DNA from: Rhodococcus sp. KRD197
Lineage (GTDB): Bacteria; Actinomycetota; Actinomycetes; Mycobacteriales; Mycobacteriaceae
NCBI RefSeq assembly: GCF_017168235.1
Contig: NZ_JABFAO010000004.1
Location: 717,895-781,894 of the forward strand
Length of the DNA stretch: 64,000 nt
Reading direction: 5' to 3'
In this document: positions 18,717 through 27,870 of the stretch, piece after piece
Layout: each line of letters opens with the position of its first letter
How positions within the stretch are numbered: position 1 is the stretch's first letter
Position numbers and translations under genes: made by a program
The notes under the pieces: model-generated
Databases searched by the model: none
The model's input: the letters and a program-made list of their open reading frames with translations, nothing else
What the model was told of the DNA's origin: nothing

Positions 18717-19475
18717 ATGGAGATGACGACGGAGACTGTCGAACTGGATGGCATCGATATTGCGTATCGCTCGTTCACCCCGGCGCTGAAAGCCGATGAC
18801 GTGCCCGTTGTGCTGGTGCACGGGATGGGCGGCGACGGCGGTACATGGGATCGTTTCGCACGGACGCTGACCACCAACGGCCGCCACGCCATCGCCGTCG
18901 ATCTACGCGGACACGGCCGTAGCGCGCACACGCCGACCTACGAATTCGAGTCCTTCGGAGGAGATGTTCTTGCGTTGATCGACCATCTCGGGCTCACCGA
19001 GGTCGACATCGTGGGACATTCGCTCGGCGGTTACGCCGCCACCGTGGTGGCGCAGCGCCGTCCGACGCTCGTACGTCGGCTCGTGGTCGAGGAACTGCCG
19101 ATTCCGATCAGACCGGGTGATGCGCCACCGAAGCTGACCGGGAAGTTTCCGTCGATCACCGAACTCTGGCATGCCGGAACCACCGTCATTCGGCACCCGC
19201 GCGCCGCGCTGGCCTTCGATCGGTCGATGACCGCACCTGCGCTCGAACAGTTCCGCAAGCCCAATGCGCAGTGGTGGAAAGCGCTGTCGGATATCGCTGC
19301 TCCTACTTTGATTCTCCGCGGAGGTCCAGGTGGGATGGTCGATCCGGTACGTCTGGAGCTCATGACAGGTGCGATACGCGATTGCCGAGTCGAGGTGTTT
19401 CGCAGTGGACACAGCATCCACCGCGATGCCTACGCGGCGTTCGAAGCGACAGTTCTGCCGTTCTTGACCTACTAG
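18717..19475 (+). CDS. Alpha/beta hydrolase
   Basis: 252-residue cytoplasmic alpha/beta-hydrolase fold enzyme. Oxyanion motif VHGMGGDGGTWD is near residue 34, nucleophile Ser in GHSLGG near 105, and the catalytic His in SGHSIHRD near 235. It resembles small esterases/haloperoxidase-like hydrolases; substrate is unknown. An alternative ATG at 18654 overlaps the imuB stop and would add 21 low-complexity residues with a Shine-Dalgarno GGAAGG, so translational coupling to the SOS operon cannot be excluded. Confidence 0.85.
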   Translation: MEMTTETVELDGIDIAYRSFTPALKADDVPVVLVHGMGGDGGTWDRFARTLTTNGRHAIAVDLRGHGRSAHTPTYEFESFGGDVLALIDHLGLTEVDIVGHSLGGYAATVVAQRRPTLVRRLVVEELPIPIRPGDAPPKLTGKFPSITELWHAGTTVIRHPRAALAFDRSMTAPALEQFRKPNAQWWKALSDIAAPTLILRGGPGGMVDPVRLELMTGAIRDCRVEVFRSGHSIHRDAYAAFEATVLPFLTY

Positions 19476-19478
19476 GAT
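19473..19478 (+). promoter_or_regulatory. Leaderless -10 (TAGGAT)
   Basis: Overlaps the hydrolase stop codon and ends 6 nt before the ATG at 19485. Confidence 0.45.
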
Positions 19479-19484
19479 TCGGCC

Positions 19485-20012
19485 ATGGCCCTGAGCGTGC
19501 TCGACCGGAAACTGATCGTGTGGTCGGCGTTGTTCGTCGTCTCACAGGCCAACATCGTCCGGCTGCTCGGTCCTGCCGGACCGAAAGTGCTCCAGGTGCA
19601 GACAGCGTGGTCGGAAAGACGCTACCGAGAGATCCTGGCGAGCATGGACGACGCCGAAACCGCGCGGTTCCGCAGCCACTACTTCCCGGATCTCGTCCAC
19701 CCCGCGATCTACGCCATGGCGCTGCGGGCGGGTGCGAGGAGTCTGACCGCCAAGGCATCGCTGAACCCCGAGTCAGTCCCGGGACCCGCCACCGTCAGGG
19801 CGCTGGCAGTCGCGCCGGCGGTATCAGCTGCCTGTGACTACATCGAGAACATCGTCGGGTTGACCCTCGTCGACAATCGAGAACTGATCAGCGACAACGT
19901 CGTTCGAGCCACCACCGTCGTCAGTACCGTCAAGTGGGTCACCGCAGCCGGTTCGCTTGCTTACCTGAGCCAAGGATTCGTGCGTCACTGGCGACGGAAC
20001 CTGTTGGGCTGA
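19485..20012 (+). CDS. Conserved hypothetical protein with membrane segments
   Basis: 175 residues, family not recognised. Hydrophobic stretches at about 10-26 (IVWSALFVVSQANIVRLL) and 105-125 and 145-162 (VSTVKWVTAAGSLAYL) suggest membrane association; the middle has a basic/acidic helix (ERRYREILASMDDAETARFRSHYF). It follows the hydrolase by 9 bp but has its own leaderless-type -10, and converges on the acyl reductase gene 13 bp away. Confidence 0.65.
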   Translation: MALSVLDRKLIVWSALFVVSQANIVRLLGPAGPKVLQVQTAWSERRYREILASMDDAETARFRSHYFPDLVHPAIYAMALRAGARSLTAKASLNPESVPGPATVRALAVAPAVSAACDYIENIVGLTLVDNRELISDNVVRATTVVSTVKWVTAAGSLAYLSQGFVRHWRRNLLG

Positions 20013-20025
20013 CCCGGTCAGCGGA

Positions 20026-22023
20026 TCACCAGTACGTGCCGGGCACGAGCCTGCCTAGCCGGCGGGCGAGTTTCGCTACCCGCGCGGAGGGAGTGGAGGC
20101 GTCGTACACGTCCTTCGGAGCGTAGTCGGCTGGGAGGGAAGTCTCGGTCTTGTCACCCTTGGCGGCAGCAGAATCGGGGAACCGGCGGTAGAACTGGTGC
20201 AATGTCCGATCCTTGCCTTTCGGAGTGAATATGCTGCCGAACTGACCGAGTGTGCCGAGTGGGGTATCGATTCTCTTCGGCTTGTCGATCAGCGCACGCA
20301 TCACCATCGCCGCGGCCTTCTCTGCGGACACCACCGGGCCGACGTTCTTGTCACCGGTCGGAGTGATCATCGGTGTCGCAACAAGAGGCATGTGAATGGT
20401 CGTGAAGGTGATTCCGTCGGACAGTGTTTCCGCTGCAGCGACATCGGCGAACCCGTCGAGGGCCGCCTTGCTCGCCACGTAGGCGGCAAATCGAGGCGTG
20501 TGCCCCTGTACCGCGGCGCTGCTGATGTTGACGATGTGACCGAATCTGCGCTCACGCATGTGCGGCAGCAGAGCCAGCACCAATCGAACCGCGCCGAAGT
20601 AGTTGACGGCCATGGTGCGTTCGAAATCGTGAAGTCTGTCTGTGGACCTGTACAACGAACGACGAATCGACCGGCCCGCATTGTTGACGAGCATGTCCAC
20701 GTGGTCGTGCTCGCTCAGAATGCTCTTCACTGTCTGTTCCACCGACTCGCTGTCGGTTACATCGCACGGATAGCCAGATGCGTCGCCGCCCTTGGCGCGA
20801 ATCCCCGCAACGACTGCCTCGAGCTGTTCAGCACCTCGTGCGAGCAGGATCACGGTGGCACCCTTGCGCGCTGCAGCTTCCGCGCTGGCCTGGCCGATTC
20901 CGGACGAGCCGCCCGTGATGACGATGGTGCGTCCGACCAGCGGTCCACGTGGATCTGTGCGGCGAGCGCGGACGGGATCCAGATGGTCGTGCCAGTACTT
21001 CCACACCGCGTCCGCGTACGACGCGAGCGGGGGCGCGCTGATCTTGCTTCCGCTCAATGCATTTCGCGTTCTCGTGGAGTCGAACGTGGTGGGCAGTGTG
21101 ACGTGGTCGAGCATGACGGGCGGGACGCCGAACCGGGCGAGCAGGGCATCGCGACCTGCTCGAATCGCATCGAACCGAGGTGAGAGAACTGGGGCTGCGA
21201 CGGCCCCGGGCATCTCGACGATTCTGGCTTTCGAGCCCGCGGCCGCGCTGAATGCCGCGTATACCTCACGCATCGACTGCGGCCGCGGATTGACAAGGTG
21301 AAAAACTCTTTGGCCCAACGGGTTGCGGTGCATCAACTCGACGATGGCGGCGGCTACATAGTCGACCGGAACGAGATTTGTCGCGCCGATGTTCGGCACG
21401 GTGATGGGCAGCGCGTCGGGCAGTTTGGCGAGTTCGGCGAAGAATGGAAAGAAGAAGTACGGCCCGTCGATCTTGTCGATCGCTCCGGTTTCGGAATGGC
21501 CGAGTACCGCAGAAGGGCGATACACCCGCCAGTCGGTCGCCGATTCGCGAACGATTTTCTCGGACTCGTACTTGGTCCGGTGATACGGCGTCGGGAATTG
21601 TTGGCCCTTGTCGAAGTCGTCCTCGGTGAACGTTCCGGCATGGTCGCCGGCGACGGCTATCGAGGAGATGTGGTGCAGGCGAGCGCCGAGGCGTACCGCG
21701 AGTTCGGCGACCGATCGGGTGCCGTCGACATTGGTCGAGGCCTGTTCGTCACCGGCTGTGATGTCGTAGATTGCGCCGAGATGAACGATCTGATCGATGT
21801 TCGACGGTGTTTCCTCCAGCCCCAGCCCGGGCTCGGTGAGGTCGCCGATCAGCGGATGCACCCGGTCCTTCCCGCTCAGTGCAGCTACCTGCTGTTCGAG
21901 TTTGGCGACCGACTGTCGACGCACCAGTACGTGTACCTGCGCGGACGGGTCACGCTCCAGTAGCAGTGGCAGCAGATTCTGCCCCAGGAAGCCCGTACCG
22001 CCGGTAACGATGTAGTTCGCCAT
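20026..22023 (-). CDS. acrA1: Two-domain fatty acyl reductase, AcrA1-like
   Basis: 665-residue fusion of two NAD(P)H-dependent reductase domains, orthologous by architecture to Rv3391 (AcrA1). Domain 1 (about 1-340) is an extended SDR / thioester-reductase type with TGGTGFLG at 7-14 and YHRTKYESEK. Domain 2 (about 365-600) is a classical SDR with GGSSGIG near 374, NNAG and the YVASK active site. Such enzymes reduce fatty acyl-CoA to fatty alcohols for waxes or complex lipids; chain length is unknown. The ATG at 22023 lies 6 nt after a TAAGTT -10 that is buried in a palindromic operator, so tight repression is likely. Confidence 0.88.
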   Translation of the reverse strand: MANYIVTGGTGFLGQNLLPLLLERDPSAQVHVLVRRQSVAKLEQQVAALSGKDRVHPLIGDLTEPGLGLEETPSNIDQIVHLGAIYDITAGDEQASTNVDGTRSVAELAVRLGARLHHISSIAVAGDHAGTFTEDDFDKGQQFPTPYHRTKYESEKIVRESATDWRVYRPSAVLGHSETGAIDKIDGPYFFFPFFAELAKLPDALPITVPNIGATNLVPVDYVAAAIVELMHRNPLGQRVFHLVNPRPQSMREVYAAFSAAAGSKARIVEMPGAVAAPVLSPRFDAIRAGRDALLARFGVPPVMLDHVTLPTTFDSTRTRNALSGSKISAPPLASYADAVWKYWHDHLDPVRARRTDPRGPLVGRTIVITGGSSGIGQASAEAAARKGATVILLARGAEQLEAVVAGIRAKGGDASGYPCDVTDSESVEQTVKSILSEHDHVDMLVNNAGRSIRRSLYRSTDRLHDFERTMAVNYFGAVRLVLALLPHMRERRFGHIVNISSAAVQGHTPRFAAYVASKAALDGFADVAAAETLSDGITFTTIHMPLVATPMITPTGDKNVGPVVSAEKAAAMVMRALIDKPKRIDTPLGTLGQFGSIFTPKGKDRTLHQFYRRFPDSAAAKGDKTETSLPADYAPKDVYDASTPSARVAKLARRLGRLVPGTYW

Positions 22024-22028
22024 AAGGT

Positions 22029-22050
22029 GAACTTACTCCAAGGTAAGTTC
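22029..22050. promoter_or_regulatory. Operator overlapping the acrA1 promoter
   Basis: GAACTTAC-TCCAAG-GTAAGTTC, perfect 8-bp arms. The -10 hexamer TAAGTT (minus strand, 22030-22035) is inside the left arm and ends 6 nt before the acrA1 ATG, so a bound repressor would block the promoter. Confidence 0.6.
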
Positions 22051-22066
22051 CGGAACCACCCTCTTG

Positions 22067-22093
22067 GGTGACCGAATGTGACATTCGGTCACC
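22067..22093. promoter_or_regulatory. 13-bp-arm palindrome between mmpL and acrA1
   Basis: GGTGACCGAATGT-G-ACATTCGGTCACC, perfect. The single-base centre favours a protein-binding operator (TetR-type length) over a terminator, but it could also end the mmpL transcript. Confidence 0.6.
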
Positions 22094-22138
22094 GTCGCGG
22101 GTGGACCACGCCCCGAGCCCGCCGAGTGTACGAGGCAT

Positions 22139-24268
22139 CTAGTGTCCGATTCCTACTTTCGAGTGGATTTTCTTCATCCAGGTCGGGGCCCACCAGTTCG
22201 TATCGCCCATCAGCTTCACCAGCGACGGGACGAGCAGCATTCGGATGATCGTGGCGTCGACGATCAGCGCGAAGATCATTCCCAGGCCGAGGAATCGCAT
22301 GATCGACAGGTCCGAGATGGTGAAGGCGCCGGTGACGGCGATGAGAACGAGGGCGGCTGCTGTCACGATGCGTCCGGTGCGTTGTGCGCCGAAGATGACC
22401 GCTTCTTCCGTGGTCGCGCCGGCGGTGCGGGCCTCGACCATCCGGGACATCAGGAACACCTCGTAGTCGGTGGAGAGCCCGAACACGACGGCAAGGATGA
22501 GGACGACGAAGGTTGCTTCGAGTGGTGCCGGGGTGACCCCGATCAATTCGGCGCCGTTGCCTTCCTGGAAAACCCAGGTCAAGACACCGAATGTGGCGCC
22601 GAGGCTCAATCCGGCCATCAGTACCGCCTTGATCGGCAGCACGATCGACCCGAATGCGAGGAACAGCAGGATCAGCGTCGAGACGACCATGATCGCGATC
22701 ATCACGGGCAGCCACTTCGCGATGGCGGCGTTGCCGTCGTCGACGAGGGCTCGGGAGCCACCGACGAGAAGTTCGGTGCCGTCGGGTGGGGTCATCGCGC
22801 GGAGTTCGGCCACCGCATTGCTGGACGATGCCATTTCGGTTTCGCCTTCGGACGGTTCACCGAACGTCGCTTGAATAGCGACGAAATCGTCACTCGAACC
22901 GGTGAATTGGACGCGCGCGATACCGTCCAAGGACTCTGCTTGCCTCGTGATGTCTGCGATTGGGGCACCCTGTGGCTTCTGTCCGTCGAGGCCGCGTAGA
23001 ACAATCGTGGCTCCTTCGCCGGTGGTCGGGAACTCGGTGTTGAGTGTCTCGACAGCGATGCGGGCGGGATCGTCCTGCGGGAGCGCTGTGTAGTCGACTT
23101 CGCCGAGCATGATCTTGAGCACCGGTGCGGACAGCACGAGAAGCGCGGCGATGATGACGGTGGCGACGATTCCAGGTTTGCGCATCACCTTGGCGACGAC
23201 GCCACCCCAGAACTTCTGTGCGCGAGCCTCGCCGCGATCGGACGCGGTCTTGCTCCACGTCAGCGAGTTGATGCGGTGTCCGAGGAGGGCGAGCAGTGCC
23301 GGTACGGCCGTCAGCGACAGGATCGCAGCGCACGCCACTGCCGCCATCGCGCCGAAGCCGAGAGATTTGAGGATGGGTTGAGGAAATACGAGCATCCCGG
23401 CGAAGGCGCAGATCAGTAGCAGGCCCGAGAAAGCGATGGTGCGCCCCGCGGTGAGCACGGTGCGCACGGCTGCGTCGGCGGGTTCGGAGCCCGATCGCAT
23501 TTCCTCGCGGAATCGGCTGACGATGAACAGTCCGTAGTCGATTGCCAATCCCAGCCCGAGTAGTGACGCGACGTTGATCGAGAACGAACTGACCTCGGTG
23601 AAGGAAGTGAGCACTCGAAGTATTGCCAGGGCGCTGAGGACGCTGAGAATGCCGACGAACACCGGCACTGCGGCTGCGACGACACCGCCGAAGATGAAGA
23701 TCAGCAAGACCAGAACGACGGGGATGGCGATTGCCTCGGAGCGAACGAGGTCGCTCTGCAGGGTTGTGCTGAACGAGACGCCGACGACCGAACCGCCGGC
23801 GAACTGAGATGTGACGCCGGGGACTTCGAGCTGTGGCGGTAGGTCACCGAAGGTGGCGAACGTGACACCGGAGTTGGGCCCGAGGGTGACTGTCGCCAGC
23901 GCTTTGGTGCCGTCCTCGGACACGAGAAACGGCTGGGCAGCGGCGTTGGCCGTCCAGTAGGAAGCAACGTTCTGAACCGAGTAGTTGCTCTGGAATTCGT
24001 CCAGGACGGCGGTGACGTCGGGACCGATATCGTCGATCGTCTGTCCCTCGGGCGGAGTGTAGATGGCGACGATGTCCGGGGTTGGCTGACCAAGGTCGGT
24101 GACGAGGGAGCTGACCTCGGCGGCCTCGCTACTCGGGTCGACGAAGCCGCCCTCGCTGAGCTTGCCGAACACGCCCAGGCCCCATACGCCGGTCAGCGCC
24201 ACCACGAGGACGGTGAAGGTAAGAACCCATCTCTTGTGGGAAACAACGAACGAAGCCCAATTTTTCAC
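22139..24268 (-). CDS. MmpL/RND-family transporter
   Basis: 709-residue inner-membrane exporter of the MMPL family, driven by the proton gradient. Membrane helices are grouped in the usual 1+5+1+5 pattern: one near residue 18-35, a block at about 170-330 with FSINVASLLGLGLAIDYGLFI and its Asp-Tyr pair in the proton path, and a second block from about 490 with FGLSTDYEVFLMSRM. Two periplasmic loops lie between. Substrate unknown; location beside acrA1 hints at lipid export. The GTG at 24268 is 6 nt after GGAGA; an ATG two codons upstream is the alternative, and the frame stays open to 24556. Confidence 0.9.
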   Translation of the reverse strand: MKNWASFVVSHKRWVLTFTVLVVALTGVWGLGVFGKLSEGGFVDPSSEAAEVSSLVTDLGQPTPDIVAIYTPPEGQTIDDIGPDVTAVLDEFQSNYSVQNVASYWTANAAAQPFLVSEDGTKALATVTLGPNSGVTFATFGDLPPQLEVPGVTSQFAGGSVVGVSFSTTLQSDLVRSEAIAIPVVLVLLIFIFGGVVAAAVPVFVGILSVLSALAILRVLTSFTEVSSFSINVASLLGLGLAIDYGLFIVSRFREEMRSGSEPADAAVRTVLTAGRTIAFSGLLLICAFAGMLVFPQPILKSLGFGAMAAVACAAILSLTAVPALLALLGHRINSLTWSKTASDRGEARAQKFWGGVVAKVMRKPGIVATVIIAALLVLSAPVLKIMLGEVDYTALPQDDPARIAVETLNTEFPTTGEGATIVLRGLDGQKPQGAPIADITRQAESLDGIARVQFTGSSDDFVAIQATFGEPSEGETEMASSSNAVAELRAMTPPDGTELLVGGSRALVDDGNAAIAKWLPVMIAIMVVSTLILLFLAFGSIVLPIKAVLMAGLSLGATFGVLTWVFQEGNGAELIGVTPAPLEATFVVLILAVVFGLSTDYEVFLMSRMVEARTAGATTEEAVIFGAQRTGRIVTAAALVLIAVTGAFTISDLSIMRFLGLGMIFALIVDATIIRMLLVPSLVKLMGDTNWWAPTWMKKIHSKVGIGH

Positions 24269-24359
24269 GTGCATTCTCCGGCTCTCTCGGTGTGCTACCC
24301 GACGAGCGAGCCTATCGGCTACGTCCCGGTTGAGTTGTGTCGGTGCCGTGCGATCTAAT

Positions 24360-24375
24360 GGGAACACATGTTCGA
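24360..24375 (+). promoter_or_regulatory. LexA (SOS) box upstream of dnaE2
   Basis: GGGAACACATGTTCGA fits TCGAAC-N4-GTTCGA except the first two bases. It lies 59 bp before the dnaE2 ATG, similar to the spacing at imuA'. Confidence 0.8.
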
Positions 24376-24434
24376 ACATTGCCTTCGTCGTCGTTCGAGG
24401 GCAGGGAAGTCGATGGGCAGGAAAGGGGTGAGCG

Positions 24435-27400
24435 ATGGGGTGGAACGAGGGTCCGCCGACGTGGTCGGAGATGGAGCGTGTTCTCTCCGGCCGTCCCGCG
24501 CGCCCGAAACCCGACATCATCGGCGACGGTGGAGACAGTCCGGCATGGTCGCGCAAACGCGGAGCGTACGAGAGAAGTGCGATCTCGACCGAGCCGTCGA
24601 CGGTTGCGTACGCGGAGCTACATGCGCATTCGGCCTTCAGTTTTCTCGACGGTGCCAGTCATCCTGAAGCAATGGTCGAAGAGGCTGTGCGTCTGGGCCT
24701 GGAAGCGATTGCGATCACCGACCACGACGGCTTCTACGGAGTTGTCAGGTTTGCCGAAGCAGCCAAAGCGCTCGGCATCAAGACCGTGTTCGGCGCTGAG
24801 CTGTCGTTGGGAACGGCCAGATCCAGGGCAGGCGAATTGGATCCGGACGGCACGCATCTGCTCGTGCTCGCGCGTGGGCAGGAGGGGTACCGACGGCTCT
24901 CGCGCGAGATCGCGGCAGCGCATCTGGCGGGCGGCGTGAAAGGAAAACCTCGTTACGATTTCGACGCTCTGTCGGAGGCCGCCGGCGGTCACTGGCAGAT
25001 TCTCACCGGTTGTCGAAAAGGGCATGTACGACGCGCTCTGGCGAGGGACGGCCCCGGTGCTGCAGAGGCGGCATTGGCCGATCTCGTCGACAGATTCGGC
25101 GCCGACCGTGTCACCGTGGAGCTCACCGATCACGGGCTACCGGAGGACGACGAACGCAACGACGCGTTGTTCGAGCTCGCGACTCGGTATCGACTGTCGG
25201 TTGTCGCCACCACCGCGGCGCATTACGCCACACCGGACAGCCGCCACCTGGCGATGGCGATGGCGGCGGTGCGGGCGCGAACGAGCTTGGACGAGGCCTC
25301 TGGATGGTTGTCACCCACCGGTGGGACACACCTACGGTCGGGGGAGGAAATGGCTCGGCTGTTCGGGCACTATCCGGGCGTCGTGGGTGCGGCGGCGGAG
25401 CTCGGTCGGGAGTGCGCATTCGATCTTCGTCTGATCGCACCGCAACTTCCCCCGTTCGACGTACCTGCCGGCCACACGGAGATCAGCTACCTTCGTACGC
25501 TCGCGCAGCGGGGTGCGGAGCGGCGGTACGGTTCGCCGGCCGACCACCCATCGGCGTACGCGCAGATCGAGTACGAACTAGACATCATCGAGAGGTTGCA
25601 CTTCCCGGGCTACTTTCTCGTCGTTCACGACATCGTCGCCTTCTGCAAGGACCGTGACATTCTTTGTCAGGGAAGAGGATCGGCAGCCAACTCGGCGGTG
25701 TGTTTTGCCATCGGAATCACCAATGTCGATCCAGTGGCGAACAAGCTCCTTTTCGAACGTTTCCTGGCCCCCGAACGAGACGGGCCACCGGACATCGATG
25801 TCGATATCGAATCGGACAGACGTGAGGAAGCGATTCAGTACGTCTACGAGAAATACGGCCGCACACACGCTGCGCAGGTCGCAAACGTCATCACCTACCG
25901 TGGAAAGTCCTCGGTTCGTGACATGGCTCGCGCCCTCGGATTCTCGCAGGGGCAGCAGGATGCCTGGAGCAAGCAGGTCACCCGTTGGTCCGGTATCGGT
26001 GAGCAAGAAGATAGCGACATCCCCAAGCCCGTTCTCGAACTGGCTCAGCAGATCGAGGGCTTTCCCCGCCATCTCGGTATCCACTCGGGTGGCATGGTGA
26101 TCTGCGACCGTCCTATCGCCGACGTGTGTCCGGTCGAATGGGCGACGATGGCGAACCGGAGCGTATTGCAGTGGGACAAGGACGATTGCGCTGCAGTCGG
26201 GTTGGTCAAATTCGACATGTTGGGCCTGGGCATGCTGTCGGCTCTGCACTACATGATCGATCTGGTGGACGAGCACAAAGGGATCCGAATCGATCTTGCG
26301 GACATCGATCTGGGCGAGAAAGCCGTCTACGACATGTTGCAGCGGGCCGACTCGGTGGGGGTGTTCCAGGTGGAGTCCCGGGCTCAGATGGCAACGTTGC
26401 CGAGGCTCAAACCCCGGGAGTTCTACGATTTGGTCGTCGAGGTGGCGTTGATCAGGCCCGGTCCCATCCAGGGCGGTTCGGTGCATCCATACATCAAGCG
26501 GCGCAACGGAATCGAACCTGTCACGTTCGATCATCCGTCGCTCGAGAAGGCTCTCGACCGCACGCTCGGAGTGCCGCTCTTCCAGGAGCAGCTCATGCAG
26601 ATGGCCATCGACGTCGCGGGATTCAGCGCTGCCGAAGCCGATCGACTACGTCGGGCAATGGGCTCGAAACGATCCCCGGAAAAAATGAACGAGATGCGTG
26701 GTCGTTTCTACGACGGAATGCGCGAACTGCACGGCATCGTCGGTGAGGCTGCAGATCGCATCTTCGAAAAGCTCTTTGCATTTGCGAATTTCGGTTTTCC
26801 CGAAAGTCATTCACAGAGTTTCGCCTCGCTCGTGTTCTACTCGTCCTGGTTCAAGCTGCATCATCCGGCAGCGTTCTGCGCAGGTCTGTTGAGAGCGCAG
26901 CCGATGGGGTTCTACTCGCCTCAGTCCCTGGTCGCCGATGCGCGAAGACACGGCGTTCAGGTCCACGGCCCCGATGTCAACGTGAGTTCGTGGTACGCGG
27001 ATCTCACCGGAGGTGGTCTCGAGATCCGGATGGGTCTCGCGGACGTGCGGCACATCGGCCAGGATTTCGCCGAGCGTATCGTCGAGGAGCGAGTCCTGGG
27101 CGGTGCGTACACATCCTTCGTCGATCTCGCGGGACGGGTGGAGCTCTCGACCGCCCGAGCCGAATCGCTGGCCACTGCAGGCGCGCTGGGTTGCTTCGGC
27201 ATCACTCGGCGGGAAGCGCTGTGGGCGGCCGGGGCGGCAGCCGGTGAGCGATCGCATCTGCTTCCCGGGCTCGGAGCGTCGACGCGTGCACCTGTCCTTC
27301 CAGGCATGAGTGACTTGGATCTGGCATCGGCGGATGTGTGGGCGACAGGTGTGTCGCCGAACTCGTACCCCACCCAGTTCTTTCGTGAGCAGCTCGATGC

Positions 27401-27719
27401 GCTCGGGGTGCTTCCGGCCGATCGGTTGCTGTCGGTTCCGGACGGAGATCGTGTACTCGTCGGTGGCGCGGTGACTCACCGACAGAGACCGGCTACGGCA
27501 GCCGGTGTCACCTTCGTCAACCTGGAGGACGAGACGGGGATGGTCAACGTCGTCTGCTCAGTAGGTCTGTGGGCGAAGTATCGGAAGCTCGCTCTCACTG
27601 CACCTGCTCTGCTGATCCGCGGGAAAGTACAGAACGCCGAGGGGGCAGTGACCGTGGTCGCCGACCACCTGCAGCTCATGGACCTGCGAGTTCGAACCTC
27701 ATCCCGTGACTTTCGATGA
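24435..27719 (+). CDS. dnaE2: Error-prone DNA polymerase DnaE2
   Basis: 1094-residue C-family polymerase used in SOS translesion synthesis, orthologous to Rv3370c. The PHP domain comes first (YAELHAHSAFSFLDGAS near residue 55, AITDHDGFYG). The polymerase palm carries GRGSAANSAVCFAIGIT and the catalytic acidic motif PPDIDVDIESDRREE near 450. Finger and tandem HhH regions follow, with an OB fold near the end (VNVVCSVGLWAKYRKLA). The protein lacks the C-terminal tau-binding region of DnaE1. It works with ImuA'/ImuB, encoded about 6 kb away; both units carry SOS boxes, so they are expected to be induced together. Confidence 0.97.
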   Translation: MGWNEGPPTWSEMERVLSGRPARPKPDIIGDGGDSPAWSRKRGAYERSAISTEPSTVAYAELHAHSAFSFLDGASHPEAMVEEAVRLGLEAIAITDHDGFYGVVRFAEAAKALGIKTVFGAELSLGTARSRAGELDPDGTHLLVLARGQEGYRRLSREIAAAHLAGGVKGKPRYDFDALSEAAGGHWQILTGCRKGHVRRALARDGPGAAEAALADLVDRFGADRVTVELTDHGLPEDDERNDALFELATRYRLSVVATTAAHYATPDSRHLAMAMAAVRARTSLDEASGWLSPTGGTHLRSGEEMARLFGHYPGVVGAAAELGRECAFDLRLIAPQLPPFDVPAGHTEISYLRTLAQRGAERRYGSPADHPSAYAQIEYELDIIERLHFPGYFLVVHDIVAFCKDRDILCQGRGSAANSAVCFAIGITNVDPVANKLLFERFLAPERDGPPDIDVDIESDRREEAIQYVYEKYGRTHAAQVANVITYRGKSSVRDMARALGFSQGQQDAWSKQVTRWSGIGEQEDSDIPKPVLELAQQIEGFPRHLGIHSGGMVICDRPIADVCPVEWATMANRSVLQWDKDDCAAVGLVKFDMLGLGMLSALHYMIDLVDEHKGIRIDLADIDLGEKAVYDMLQRADSVGVFQVESRAQMATLPRLKPREFYDLVVEVALIRPGPIQGGSVHPYIKRRNGIEPVTFDHPSLEKALDRTLGVPLFQEQLMQMAIDVAGFSAAEADRLRRAMGSKRSPEKMNEMRGRFYDGMRELHGIVGEAADRIFEKLFAFANFGFPESHSQSFASLVFYSSWFKLHHPAAFCAGLLRAQPMGFYSPQSLVADARRHGVQVHGPDVNVSSWYADLTGGGLEIRMGLADVRHIGQDFAERIVEERVLGGAYTSFVDLAGRVELSTARAESLATAGALGCFGITRREALWAAGAAAGERSHLLPGLGASTRAPVLPGMSDLDLASADVWATGVSPNSYPTQFFREQLDALGVLPADRLLSVPDGDRVLVGGAVTHRQRPATAAGVTFVNLEDETGMVNVVCSVGLWAKYRKLALTAPALLIRGKVQNAEGAVTVVADHLQLMDLRVRTSSRDFR

Positions 27720-27750
27720 GGGTCGCCGATCTGGTTCTGCGCCAAGGCGC

Positions 27751-27870
27751 GAGAAGCGGATGGCGGCTGCGTATCCGGACACGGACGTGCTCGTCTTCGG
27801 GCACAGCCATATCCCGGGGGACACGTTCGCGGAGAACGGGCTCGAAATTGACCGGCGTCGAAATTCATGA
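27751..27870 (+). pseudogene. 3' remnant of a metallophosphoesterase gene
   Basis: In the frame starting at 27751 the text MAAAYPDTDVLVFGHSHIP (27760-27816) is the last conserved block (GHxH, metal ligands) of calcineurin-like/YfcE phosphoesterases. After it NGLEIDRRR lacks the usual NPGSPT between NGL and DRRR, which suggests an internal deletion. The upstream motifs (DxH, GDxxD, GNHD) cannot fit, as dnaE2 ends at 27719. It overlaps the 3' end of the next gene. Clear decay product. Confidence 0.75.
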
